The position numbers and the translations under genes are program-made. From Deltaproteobacteria bacterium (GTDB lineage: Bacteria; Desulfobacterota; Syntrophia; Syntrophales; UBA2210), in contig JAFDAS010000003.1 of the NCBI GenBank assembly GCA_019313695.1, forward strand, positions 1-51,761: 51,761 nucleotides of DNA, given 5' to 3'. Below, one piece after another: positions 1-7,774 of this stretch; the stretch's first letter is position 1; every line of letters starts with the position of its first letter. The notes below the pieces were generated by a model. The model was not told the DNA's origin, did no database searches, and worked only from the letters and a program-made list of their open reading frames with translations.

Positions 1-273
1 CCTCCTTGTGGTTTATTTCTGGGCGAGTTCATCTCGACCCGGCAGTTTACATGTAAACATTGTGAACCGCTTGGAGGTTTCCTTCAATCTTTTTTACTTA
101 TGCATTCAAACATTCTAATTAATTTCTATAATAGAGCTAAAACAATTATATCAAAACCTGAAAAGAAAACGGGGGAGATTGAACAGCTTTTCATGGAACA
201 TTTTGATAAAATAGAAAATATTCGGCAAAACTATTCATTTGTTCAAATAAACAAACAGGGAAAAAATAAATGA
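1..273 (+). CDS. 3' end of an unrecognised gene (partial)
   Basis: An open frame enters from the left edge and stops at TGA 271-273, giving the last 90 residues of a protein whose start is outside the window. The visible part contains a CxxxC-like pair (Cys-Lys-His-Cys) near residue 20 and a Lys/Asn/Ile-rich tail, with no family I recognise. Its stop codon overlaps the ATG of the next gene as ATGA, so the two are probably translationally coupled and functionally linked. The AT-rich composition matches the following gene and differs from the more GC-rich rest of the window. Confidence 0.6.
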   Translation, partial: PPCGLFLGEFISTRQFTCKHCEPLGGFLQSFLLMHSNILINFYNRAKTIISKPEKKTGEIEQLFMEHFDKIENIRQNYSFVQINKQGKNK

Positions 274-2096
274 AGGATAATACTTTTAAGGTGTTTTTGA
301 CAGACTATGTCTGCAGCTTGCTCGAAAGAACAAGAGCAGAAAAAAGTACCATCAAGGTTGGTTTCGATTGGTTAATCTATCAGATTGCGATTGCAAATGA
401 TTGGTCGCCTATCAGATTACCTTTCTTTAGACAAGCCGGTGATGTAAGTGCCAAAACAAAAACAGAAGCAGAATTCGGCGTAGATTTGTCTTTTCTGCTG
501 CCTTCCAAACAAGAGCTATATATCTTTGTGCTGAAAGATGAAGTTTTAAATAATAAAAATTGGACAAGCCACGATTTCGATCGTGATATACGCATGGCAG
601 CAGCGCCTGATTTGAAATTGCAAGGTCTTGAATCTGTTAATTCAGTTAAAGTTGTCCTTGCCTATAATAAAGATGAAGACCAAAATGGTATCAAAGCATA
701 TGACAACCTTATAGCATCGCTTCCCAAGAAAATTAGCGACAATATTTCTTTATCTTTTGAGCGTTGGAACCTTACGAGAATTGTTAAGGAAGTCGCTCAC
801 ATGCTTTCACCAGAATTATTGCCGCAACATCTGTCTGGGCAATTTCGATACATATGTTCGCAAATTAAAGATTTTGATTATGGAACTGAAGAATGGGCAC
901 ATCAACTTATTCCTAATTGGCGTAACTTTTTAAATGTTGCACTTCAAAATCCCATTGATGAAAGAAAATTAAGGCTAATCCCTGTAGCTTTAATGATACT
1001 TAATCATTATCGAAAAGAAAGTCCCAATTCCTATCCGGGATGGATCGATATAATAGAATGGGCAATGTTATCCATATGGCAGTGTTATCAAGATTTGTCT
1101 GATACTGGTAAGGATAAAGAAATGAAAATGATTATAATTAAGATATGGCTCCAATTTTACATTTACGAATTGGAAAAATACTTCCTTGCAATCGAGCCTA
1201 TTTTTACAACGGAACATGGTTTTTCAACTGGAAAAGGGGGGTTGGGGATTACTGCCGTAAACGATGCTTACCTTGCTTATTGGCAGATTGGCCGGTTAGG
1301 TATTTTAACCACCGCCCCACAGGAATTCATTGTTCAAAAAAAATCAGAACATGAAAAATTTATTTCAAAAATAATTAATCGCTCCGCTAACTGGATAGTA
1401 GATTGTCTTCACAATAATCCTGCTGCATTGCGCCCACTTGTTGATTTAAATCATATTGAACTTTTTCTGATTTGGTTGATTCTGTGGCAAGCAGGCAGAC
1501 AGGAAGATATTACTCAGTGGTTAAGCGAACTTGAATCCCGTTTGCTCATTAGGAGAGTTCAAAAAAACATCTCTATTCCATTCATTGAATCTCACAGTCG
1601 CATTGATTTGGTTGCTGAATATGTAGCAAAAAACAGACGACCGCAGGAATATACCGATGCTAGTTCATACTTGCTATTGATGATATTAGAGCTCTGTTTT
1701 TCACTCAGTGATAGTGCAAGGGATCAACTTATGACCCGGTATTATAACAGAATTGTAAGAGGCGTAGGAGATGATGGAAAATCTATGATAGAAAATCAGA
1801 TTGACTTAATAGGGTGGGTTCCACCGGAAGATTGGTCCGAGCGTATTTTGAAGGAAAGTGTGTTAGACGGCATAGCCATCACTACGGGTAATTTTGAATC
1901 GATAACTAAAGAAAAAAAACCATTATCTGAAAATATCACTGATTTTGTCGATGAAGTTAGGAATAAATATCCGAGAGAAATTCGATCAGATATTCCTAAA
2001 TCAGTATATATACTTGCTTGCATTAAGCATCGTTCCCCCTTGCCTCCAGAGTTTTGGAGAGGAACAATTTTTAAAATTAAGCCTGAAACGTCATGA
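270..2096 (+). CDS. Hypothetical 608-aa protein, possible PD-(D/E)XK nuclease-like N-terminus
   Basis: I do not recognise this family. The first ~130 residues resemble the layout of a restriction-endonuclease-like fold: a helix, then Glu68-Phe-Gly-Val-Asp72, a beta strand, and Val87-Leu88-Lys89, which would be the E...D...xxK core. The remainder (about 150-608) looks mainly helical with many Trp and aromatic residues and no visible ATPase or helicase motif. It starts at an ATG overlapping the upstream stop (ATGA) and ends 78 bp before an AbiE toxin-antitoxin promoter. The location in an AT-rich accessory island beside toxin-antitoxin and radC genes makes a mobile-element or defence role plausible, but that is inference from context. 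The nuclease assignment rests on three residues and needs structure comparison. Confidence 0.7.
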   Translation: MKDNTFKVFLTDYVCSLLERTRAEKSTIKVGFDWLIYQIAIANDWSPIRLPFFRQAGDVSAKTKTEAEFGVDLSFLLPSKQELYIFVLKDEVLNNKNWTSHDFDRDIRMAAAPDLKLQGLESVNSVKVVLAYNKDEDQNGIKAYDNLIASLPKKISDNISLSFERWNLTRIVKEVAHMLSPELLPQHLSGQFRYICSQIKDFDYGTEEWAHQLIPNWRNFLNVALQNPIDERKLRLIPVALMILNHYRKESPNSYPGWIDIIEWAMLSIWQCYQDLSDTGKDKEMKMIIIKIWLQFYIYELEKYFLAIEPIFTTEHGFSTGKGGLGITAVNDAYLAYWQIGRLGILTTAPQEFIVQKKSEHEKFISKIINRSANWIVDCLHNNPAALRPLVDLNHIELFLIWLILWQAGRQEDITQWLSELESRLLIRRVQKNISIPFIESHSRIDLVAEYVAKNRRPQEYTDASSYLLLMILELCFSLSDSARDQLMTRYYNRIVRGVGDDGKSMIENQIDLIGWVPPEDWSERILKESVLDGIAITTGNFESITKEKKPLSENITDFVDEVRNKYPREIRSDIPKSVYILACIKHRSPLPPEFWRGTIFKIKPETS

Positions 2097-2173
2097 AATA
2101 AACCCCATTTTCTTTGAATGCACCCGCTGTCAAATAATGCACAATAGCAACAAATATCAGAAAAGGTCCTTCT

Positions 2174-2233
2174 AAAAGTATATTGTATATGCTATAGTTC
2201 ACACAATACGTGAATTGAGACACTCGGGATATA
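2174..2233 (+). promoter_or_regulatory. Promoter/operator of the AbiE toxin-antitoxin pair
   Basis: A perfect inverted repeat TTCAC-N7-GTGAA (2198-2214) lies just upstream of the antitoxin start, preceded by an AT-rich stretch with TATA-like hexamers. AbiEi antitoxins are known to repress their own promoter by binding inverted repeats, so this is the likely operator. A diverged copy of the whole ~60-bp block occurs at 5420-5479, which supports it being a functional unit. Confidence 0.55.
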
Positions 2234-2235
2234 CC

Positions 2236-3051
2236 ATGGAAAAAATTTCAGGATTAGGAAAAGAATCGAGAAACCGTCTTGCCAAGGTCATGCGGGAGAC
2301 AAAAGGTACCGTTTCGGTCCGGCAGGTAGCGGACATTCTTCAATTGGTTCCTGACAGAGCGGCAAAGGTGCTGGCCCGTTGGGCAAGCCAGGGGTGGGTC
2401 TCGCGTGTTCAAAGAGGTTTCTATGTCTTCATACCAATCGAAGCACGTTCTACTGATATAGTGCTTGAAGATCCATGGATTGTTGCCGATCAGCTTTTTT
2501 CTCCATTTTATATTGGTGGCTGGAGTGCCGCGGAATACTGGGAGTTGACTGAACAGATTTTTCGAACCATCGTTGTCATGACGACTCGCAAGCCGCGCAA
2601 TCGAAAGCCCGTTATTAAAGGGAGCAGCTTCCTGTTACGCACAATTCCTGAGAATGCCCTGTTTGGAATGAAATCCGTCTGGCGCGGTCAGGTAAAGATA
2701 AATGTATCTGATCCGACACGCACACTATTGGATATGCTGAATGATCCTGCTTTAGGGGGTGGGCTACGCCCCATGGTAGATGTGTTTAACACCTACATGG
2801 CGTCAAAGGATAAAGATGTAGACCTGCTGATTAAATATGCCGTGCGCTTGGACAATGGCGCCGTATTCAAACGATTAGGTTTTATTGCAACCCGGTTTGC
2901 ACCAACAGAACAAGTTTTGATTGATTCATGCCGTGCTCGTCGCACCAAAGGAAACGCAAAGATTGATCCGTCAATGCCGGCGGATAAACTAATCACAGCG
3001 TGGAATTTATGGGTGCCAGCCAACTGGGCGAAGGAAGGCAAACGTGATTAG
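2236..3051 (+). CDS. abiEi: AbiEi-type antitoxin (type IV toxin-antitoxin)
   Basis: This is the antitoxin and autorepressor of an abortive-infection AbiE pair. The N-terminal ~70 residues form a winged-helix domain (Val-Ser-Val-Arg-Gln-Val-Ala-Asp followed by a Gly-Trp-Val wing). The body is the AbiEi C-terminal domain, with the characteristic Trp-Ser-Ala-Ala-Glu-Tyr-Trp segment and Asp-Pro-Thr-Arg-Thr-Leu-Leu-Asp motif. I take ATG 2236 as start because the helix-turn-helix domain follows at once; a TTG at 2215 would add seven residues but overlaps the operator region. It overlaps the toxin gene by 8 bp, the usual arrangement for translational coupling. Family knowledge: AbiEi counteracts AbiEii without a stable complex (type IV) and represses the operon. 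Confidence 0.88.
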   Translation: MEKISGLGKESRNRLAKVMRETKGTVSVRQVADILQLVPDRAAKVLARWASQGWVSRVQRGFYVFIPIEARSTDIVLEDPWIVADQLFSPFYIGGWSAAEYWELTEQIFRTIVVMTTRKPRNRKPVIKGSSFLLRTIPENALFGMKSVWRGQVKINVSDPTRTLLDMLNDPALGGGLRPMVDVFNTYMASKDKDVDLLIKYAVRLDNGAVFKRLGFIATRFAPTEQVLIDSCRARRTKGNAKIDPSMPADKLITAWNLWVPANWAKEGKRD

Positions 3052-4459
3052 CAGACAGGACATCATGGATTTTGCCCGGGAGTTTGGGTTAAGGCCCGAT
3101 ATTGTTGAGAAAGACTATGTTCTTGGTTGGGTTATCGCCGGCATCTTCAATGATCCCGCTCTGAACGCAGCGTGGATATTCAAAGGCGGCACGTGTCTGA
3201 AAAAGTGCTTTTTTGAGACGTATCGCTTTTCGGAGGATCTGGATTTCACTTTGACAAGCTCTGAGCATCTCCAGGAAAAATTCCTTGTGGATACTTTTGT
3301 TAAGATTGCAGATTGGATATATGAGAAAAGCGGTATAGAAATACCTTCGGACACTGTTCGATTTGAGATTTATAAAAATCCACGTGGTCGTTTATCGGTA
3401 GAGGGGCGTATTGGTTATAGAGGTCCCATGCGACAGCGTGGTTCTCTTCCGCGAATCAAGTTAGACCTGACTGATGATGAACTGCTGGCACTTGATCCGG
3501 TCATTCGCGAAGTCCATCACCCTTACCCAGATCGGCCTGAAGGGGGTATTCAGATTCAATGCTATTCTTACGAGGAGCTTTTTGCCGAGAAAGTCAGGGC
3601 TCTGGCAGAACGGGAAAGACCTCGCGATCTTTATGACGTTGTTCACTTGTATCGTCAGGATGATATGAACCCCGACCGTGCTGTGGTTTTAAATACTCTG
3701 GAGAAAAAATGCCAATATAAAGGAATAGCGATACCTACTATAACGTCCCTAGAAAACCAACCCGAACGTGTAGAACTGGAAGCAGAGTGGGGAAACATGC
3801 TTGCGCATCAGTTGCCGATTTTGCCGCCATTTCAGCAGTTCTGGCAAGAACTCCCACAGGTTTTTGAATGGTTATATGGCACGGTGCCGAAAGCTGTGGC
3901 AAGGTCTTATCCAATGGGGGCGCAGATTGATCCAGACTGGCGTCCGCCTGGAATGGTGCAATTTTGGGGAACAAAGATTCCTTTTGAAATCATCAGATTC
4001 GCGGCAGCCAATCATCTTTGCGTGGATTTAACCTATAAGAAATCACGCCGGCTTATAGAACCTTACTCACTGCGCCGGACAAAAGACGGGAATCTTTTAT
4101 TGCATGCTGTCAGGCATGATGATGGCGAACATCGTGCCTATCGTATTGACAGGATTGAAGATGCTTCATTAACGGAGATACCTTTTGTTCCCAAGTATGC
4201 CATTGAATTGACCCCATCCGGACCAATATCAGCGCCTGTCAGTAATCGTGTATCCACATCTTTAGGTCGCCGAAAATCAGTTCGTGGATATTTCACGCCT
4301 CCCAAGACAAGCTATGGTCCAAAGTATGTAATTGAATGTCCTGTTTGTGGAAAGCGATTTACTCATAAGACCAGTAAAACGACGTTGAATAAGCATAAGG
4401 ATAAACAGGGATACCCGTGTTATGGTAGAATCGGTTACGTAGTCGAAACGAAGTACTGA
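3044..4459 (+). CDS. abiEii: AbiEii nucleotidyltransferase toxin with WYL-like and C-terminal zinc-finger-like domains
   Basis: The first ~210 residues are an AbiEii/AbiGii nucleotidyltransferase: Lys47-Gly-Gly-Thr50 with Leu-Lys-Lys, then Asp65-Leu-Asp67 as metal ligands, and a later Ala-Glu-Lys-Val-Arg-Ala-Leu...Arg-Asp-Leu-Tyr-Asp block typical of the family. Unlike the ~300-residue canonical toxin, this 471-residue protein continues with a WYL-like domain (about 308-390, with a Glu-Pro-Tyr-Ser-Leu-Arg-Arg strand and Arg-Ile-Asp-Arg-Ile-Glu) and a terminal possible zinc knuckle with Cys432, Cys435, His441/His451 and Cys459. The start is GTG 3044, chosen because GAAGGAAGG lies a few bases upstream inside the antitoxin gene. 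WYL domains are ligand-sensing modules in other defence regulators, so the toxin may be ligand-gated; that is inference. Confidence 0.85.
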   Translation: MISRQDIMDFAREFGLRPDIVEKDYVLGWVIAGIFNDPALNAAWIFKGGTCLKKCFFETYRFSEDLDFTLTSSEHLQEKFLVDTFVKIADWIYEKSGIEIPSDTVRFEIYKNPRGRLSVEGRIGYRGPMRQRGSLPRIKLDLTDDELLALDPVIREVHHPYPDRPEGGIQIQCYSYEELFAEKVRALAERERPRDLYDVVHLYRQDDMNPDRAVVLNTLEKKCQYKGIAIPTITSLENQPERVELEAEWGNMLAHQLPILPPFQQFWQELPQVFEWLYGTVPKAVARSYPMGAQIDPDWRPPGMVQFWGTKIPFEIIRFAAANHLCVDLTYKKSRRLIEPYSLRRTKDGNLLLHAVRHDDGEHRAYRIDRIEDASLTEIPFVPKYAIELTPSGPISAPVSNRVSTSLGRRKSVRGYFTPPKTSYGPKYVIECPVCGKRFTHKTSKTTLNKHKDKQGYPCYGRIGYVVETKY

Positions 4460-4469
4460 GAGAGTACCT

Positions 4470-5129
4470 ATGAAAAAAATTGCCGACATCCCCAAATTAG
4501 ACCGACCGCGTGAAAAACTACAAAGCAAAGGAGCCGAGGCATTATCTGATCTGGAGTTGATGGCTATCCTTGTTGGCAAGGGCACAAAAGGACATGATGT
4601 TATGTCCGTAGCGAAACGCATTTTGAAAATATTGGATTCCGGTGGTGAAAAGCCAAATCTTAAAGAACTACAGAAAATTAAAGGAATTGGCCCAGCGAAG
4701 GCAACGCTGATAGCCGCTGCATTGGAATTCTCCCGCCGCCGTATTCGTCCGGAAGGTTTAAAGATATCTTTTCCTGCTGATGTGCTTCCATTGATTCGGC
4801 ATTTTGCCGACCGAAAGCAGGAGCATTTTATCTGTGTTTCTGTTAATGGCGCTAATGAAGTTATAACAAGCCGGGTTGTTTCCGTTGGCCTTGTCAACAA
4901 AACACAGGTTCATCCCAGAGAGGTCTTTGCCGATCCTATTACCGACCGAGCATCGGCAATCATCATTGCCCACAACCATCCCTCAGGGGGATTAAATCCA
5001 AGCAAAGAAGACATCGAAGTTACCAAACAGTTAAAATCTGCCGGAGAAACACTGGGAATCAAGCTCCTTGACCACATCATTTTCAACCATAAGGGCTACT
5101 ACAGTTTTTTGGAAAGCGGGGAGATGTAA
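4470..5129 (+). CDS. radC: RadC family JAB/MPN-domain protein
   Basis: A complete 219-residue RadC-like protein. It has an N-terminal helix-hairpin-helix region (Ile-Lys-Gly-Ile-Gly-Pro-Ala-Lys-Ala around residues 70-80) and a C-terminal JAB metalloprotease-like domain with the motif His168-x-His170-Pro-Ser-Gly-x4-Ser178-x2-Asp181 and an upstream His-Pro-Arg-Glu. The biochemical role of RadC is unsettled; copies on accessory islands are common, and the original repair claim is disputed. It starts 10 bp after the AbiEii stop and probably shares the transcript. That placement fits a mobile or defence-island copy better than the chromosomal housekeeping copy. Confidence 0.9.
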   Translation: MKKIADIPKLDRPREKLQSKGAEALSDLELMAILVGKGTKGHDVMSVAKRILKILDSGGEKPNLKELQKIKGIGPAKATLIAAALEFSRRRIRPEGLKISFPADVLPLIRHFADRKQEHFICVSVNGANEVITSRVVSVGLVNKTQVHPREVFADPITDRASAIIIAHNHPSGGLNPSKEDIEVTKQLKSAGETLGIKLLDHIIFNHKGYYSFLESGEM

Positions 5130-5178
5130 ACGCCCAGTGCTAAAAGGGGACGTGCTGCTTTAATGAAGAGAGTGTTTC

Positions 5179-5372
5179 CGGGAATTTGAGGAATTCGAGG
5201 TTGATGTTCTGGATGTCAGTCCGGCAACGGAGCTGGCGGATTTTATTTGGATTCCAGTTTCCACGGGAATGACAGAAGGGAGACGGACATCGGTATTGAA
5301 GATATCAATGATCTTTGCCCCCAATGCAGAGAAGAACTCGTGGTGATGAACCTGCTTGGATTTGGGCTGTAG
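5179..5372 (+). pseudogene. Possible decayed coding fragments
   Basis: Two short, protein-like open stretches remain between radC and the VapBC pair. One (5179-5250) reads as an acidic segment with Phe-Glu-Val-Asp-Val-Leu-Asp-Val, the other (5286-5372) reads Asn-Asp-Leu-Cys-Pro-Gln-Cys and ends at TAG. They are in different frames and separated by a REP-like element, and neither has a start or ribosome site. I see them as relics of lost genes; they could also be chance. Confidence 0.25.
5246..5281. repeat. Half of a REP-like palindrome
   Basis: The segment TGGATTCCAGTTTCCACGGG plus AATGACAGAAG resembles the arms of the longer palindromic element at 15683-15819, which carries GTCATTCCCG...CGGGAATCC and ...GCGGGAATGACA. 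It is likely a decayed member of the same dispersed repeat family. Confidence 0.45.
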
Positions 5373-5419
5373 AAATCAGGGACGGATTTACATTATCTTG
5401 CAGTAGAAAAATACCTGCC

Positions 5420-5479
5420 AAAAGTATATCGCGTGTGCTTTTGTTCACATAGTATGCGAATTACAGCACCCGCAATGTA
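5420..5479 (+). promoter_or_regulatory. Relic second copy of the AbiE promoter/operator
   Basis: Aligned without gaps to 2174-2233, this 60-bp block keeps the initial AAAAGTATAT, the GTTCACA core, the GAATT and a CAC.CG segment, roughly two thirds identity by eye. The inverted repeat is TTCAC-N7-GCGAA here, with one arm mutated. No antitoxin gene follows; the sequence runs into a short GC-rich patch and a tandem repeat. It is therefore a leftover of a second AbiE-like operon or a duplicated control region. Confidence 0.5.
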
Positions 5480-5532
5480 TTCCGAAAGCGGTCATGTTAA
5501 GGGCCGTCGCCCCCCCATGCGGGGACGTGGAT

Positions 5533-5586
5533 TCTGACAGATAGAATTAGTCTGACAAATAGAATTAGTCTGACAAATAGATAAAG
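5533..5586. repeat. 18-bp tandem repeat, three units
   Basis: Three adjacent units with consensus TCTGACAAATAGAATTAG occupy 5533-5550, 5551-5568 and 5569-5586; the third diverges in its last bases. The repeat is immediately upstream of the VapB-like antitoxin gene, where it may act as iterated binding sites for the toxin-antitoxin complex or simply be a slippage-prone sequence. Confidence 0.8.
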
Positions 5587-5638
5587 TGGGAACATACTTC
5601 CAAGTAAAGAATACTTGAAAGGGCAGTCTAATCTAAAA

Positions 5639-5902
5639 ATGTATGCCAGAGTATCAAGCAAGGGACAGGTTACCATTCCGAAAAACATACGCAAAAAATT
5701 GAACCTGAAAAAAGAGAGTGGTGTCCTTTTTCTAATCGAGGATGATGAGATAAAGCTCAAGGGGGTTCCGGGCTCGCCGTCTGACCACCTGGCGGGATCC
5801 CTGAAAAAGTATGCCAGGGGATATGTCCCTCTAAAAAAGGTAAGGAAAGAGATTCAGGAAAGGATTGCCGATGAAATCGCCGGTGAAGACCTGTCTCGTT
5901 GA
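5639..5902 (+). CDS. vapB: AbrB/MazE-family antitoxin (VapB-like)
   Basis: An 87-residue protein from ATG 5639 begins with a swapped-hairpin AbrB DNA-binding domain: Val-Ser-Ser-Lys-Gly-Gln-Val-Thr-Ile-Pro-Lys with Ile-Arg-Lys-Lys-Leu. A charged, helical C-terminus would neutralise the toxin. A TTG at 5615 could add eight residues, but the AbrB domain normally begins one or two residues before the conserved strand, favouring 5639. The gene overlaps the PIN toxin by 32 bp. Such pairs normally autoregulate through upstream repeats, and an 18-bp tandem repeat lies about 50 bp upstream. Confidence 0.88.
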   Translation: MYARVSSKGQVTIPKNIRKKLNLKKESGVLFLIEDDEIKLKGVPGSPSDHLAGSLKKYARGYVPLKKVRKEIQERIADEIAGEDLSR

Positions 5903-6281
5903 TACAAATGTAATCCTCAGATACCTGCTGGGAGATCACCCGGAATTCAGTCCCCGCGCCGACGCCTTCTTTCAGGATGTATATGAAGGCGTAAAAAAGG
6001 CAGAGATACTCGATGTAGCTCTTGTAGAATGTGTGTATGTTATGGAAAAATATTACGGGATTCCGAAGGCTGAGATCACGGCCGGGTTAAGCGGGATTTT
6101 AAATTTTCAAGGTATTGTGAACACAGATAAATCGCAAGCCCTCAGTGCCCTCCTGAAATACGAAGCTACAAATACGGATATCGTCGACTGTATTCTCGCC
6201 GCAGCATCTACCGAATCAAGGCCGGTTATTTCTTTTGACAGTGATATGAAGAAACTGAAAGCGGTTACTGAATCCCTGTGA
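5871..6281 (+). CDS. vapC: PIN-domain ribonuclease toxin (VapC-like)
   Basis: A 136-residue PIN-domain protein, the toxic ribonuclease partner of the preceding antitoxin. The acidic site is visible: Leu-Val-Asp-Thr-Asn near residue 11, Val-Glu-Cys-Val-Tyr-Val-Met-Glu in the middle, Asp-Ile-Val-Asp-Cys and Ser-Phe-Asp-Ser-Asp near the end. I prefer ATG 5871 to TTG 5865 because an AGGAAAGG ribosome site precedes it and PIN domains start close to the first Asp strand. Family knowledge: VapC toxins cleave tRNA or rRNA at specific sites; the target here cannot be read from sequence. Confidence 0.88.
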   Translation: MKSPVKTCLVDTNVILRYLLGDHPEFSPRADAFFQDVYEGVKKAEILDVALVECVYVMEKYYGIPKAEITAGLSGILNFQGIVNTDKSQALSALLKYEATNTDIVDCILAAASTESRPVISFDSDMKKLKAVTESL

Positions 6282-6293
6282 ATATTGCCTCTC

Positions 6294-6353
6294 GGGGACA
6301 GTCCACTATTTTTAGAACGGGGACAAGTCCCCTGAAAAATATAACAGTCCCCT
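6294..6353. repeat. GGGGACA...GTCCCC palindromic repeat
   Basis: Nested GGGGAC/GTCCCC arms (GGGGACAGTCC, GGGGACAAGTCCCC, GTCCCCT) separated by TATTTTT and AAAAATA form a symmetric REP-like element. Repeats of this type are often moved by REP-associated transposases, none of which is in this window. The rest of 6282-6499 holds no gene; TTGACC at 6405 with TAAAAA 17 bp later is a weak promoter candidate for the glycan cluster. Confidence 0.6.
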
Positions 6354-6499
6354 AAACAATCAGCCCTTAAAGAAACCTGTTATTCATAAGTTAGCGATTT
6401 ATCTTTGACCTCTGGTCATAAATCTGATAAAAAGTTCTCGTTTAACGTCGAGTCTGTTGATTCTTCTATTTCTGAAAAAGAAAATATGGGGCATCCCGC

Positions 6500-7774
6500 A
6501 TGATGGAGCACACAGCTTCCAGACCATCCGGCTGTACAGATCCACTGAACATATGTCTTCTGACCTACAGGGGCAACCCCACGTGTGGGGGGCAGGGGGT
6601 GTACATCGATTATCTCAGCAGGGCCCTGGTCGACCTGGGACATAATGTGGATGTCATATCAGGACCCCCCTATCCCGAACTGGCCGGGGATGTTGGTCTC
6701 CACAAATTACCGAATCTTGATCTGTATAACCCCGACCATCTTTTCAGACCGGCGAGTCTGGGCGATCTGCTGGCATCTCCGATCAACCAGCTGGAGCTTC
6801 TCAGCATGTCCTCAGGCGGTTTCCCTGAGCCATTTACGTTCGGCCTGAGAACCTATAATCACTTCAGAAAAAAGATGCCGCGCTACGACATCGTGCATGA
6901 CAATCAATGTCTTTCGTATGGCATACTGGGCCTTCCGGGTCTCGGTTTTCCCACTGTGGCAACCATCCACCATCCGATCACCGTTGACAGGGATGTGGAA
7001 ATCAGTTCCGCCGGTTCCCTGCTGAAGAAACTCATGGCGAGAAGGTGGTATTCTTTCCTCGGTATGCAGAAGAGGGTTTCGCGCCGCCTTTCCCATATCA
7101 TTACTGTCTCGGAATGTTCAAAGAGGGACATCAGCAGGGATTTCAAGACGTCAGGCCGCAAATTCAGGGTTGTTCCAAACGGAATCAACACGGACTTCTT
7201 TTATCCTCTGCCGCATGTAAAACGTTCGAAAAATCATATACTTGTAACTAACAGCGCGGACACTCCCCTGAAGGGGTTGAAATATCTCCTCGAGGCGATT
7301 GCGTCAATAAAGAAGGAGAGAAATATCAAGCTTACGGTGGTAGGTAAACCTAAAAAGAACGGGGTTATCGAGGGTCTTGTCAGGAAGCTGGGCATAAGAG
7401 GGTGTGTCAGGTTCACGGGGCGCATCGAGTATGAAGAATTTGCTTATTATTATGCCAAAGCCACTATGGCTGTCATTCCATCTCTGTATGAAGGTTTCGG
7501 GATGCCGGCCGGCGAGGCTATGGCCTGCGGCGTGCCGGTCATAAGCACCGTGGGGGGAGCCCTGCCGGAGGTAGTAGGCGACGCGGGCATTCTCGTGCCG
7601 ACCGCGGACAGCAAGGCGCTGGAGCATGCGATTGTATCGCTCCTGGATGATCCCGACAGACGTTGTCAGCTGGGGATGGCAGGCCTCGATCGCGTGAAGA
7701 ATTCTTTTACCTGGAAACACGCGGCGCAGAAAACCGTTGACGTATATCGGGAAGCCATCAATGCTGACCGCTGA
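6500..7774 (+). CDS. GT4-family glycosyltransferase
   Basis: A 424-residue retaining GT-B glycosyltransferase. The N-terminal half has the acceptor-domain glycine loop (Cys-Gly-Gly-Gln-Gly-Val-Tyr) and the C-terminal half has the nucleotide-sugar domain with Glu-Gly-Phe-Gly-Met-Pro-Ala-Gly-Glu-Ala, the E-x7-E motif of GT4. It transfers an activated sugar to a lipid or glycan acceptor at the cytoplasmic face; donor and acceptor are unknown. Two adjacent ATGs (6500, 6503) are equivalent starts. The gene overlaps the methyltransferase gene by 14 bp, marking the first gene of a glycan operon. Confidence 0.9.
   Translation: MMEHTASRPSGCTDPLNICLLTYRGNPTCGGQGVYIDYLSRALVDLGHNVDVISGPPYPELAGDVGLHKLPNLDLYNPDHLFRPASLGDLLASPINQLELLSMSSGGFPEPFTFGLRTYNHFRKKMPRYDIVHDNQCLSYGILGLPGLGFPTVATIHHPITVDRDVEISSAGSLLKKLMARRWYSFLGMQKRVSRRLSHIITVSECSKRDISRDFKTSGRKFRVVPNGINTDFFYPLPHVKRSKNHILVTNSADTPLKGLKYLLEAIASIKKERNIKLTVVGKPKKNGVIEGLVRKLGIRGCVRFTGRIEYEEFAYYYAKATMAVIPSLYEGFGMPAGEAMACGVPVISTVGGALPEVVGDAGILVPTADSKALEHAIVSLLDDPDRRCQLGMAGLDRVKNSFTWKHAAQKTVDVYREAINADR

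Noticed and set aside
4277-4900. 207-codon minus-strand frame across the abiEii-radC junction
   Set aside because: It is antisense to two clearly recognised genes and lacks any domain signature.
6294-6353. Intrinsic terminator of the VapBC operon
   Set aside because: The GGGGAC/GTCCCC arms are symmetrical and repeated without a T-run, fitting a REP-like repeat better.
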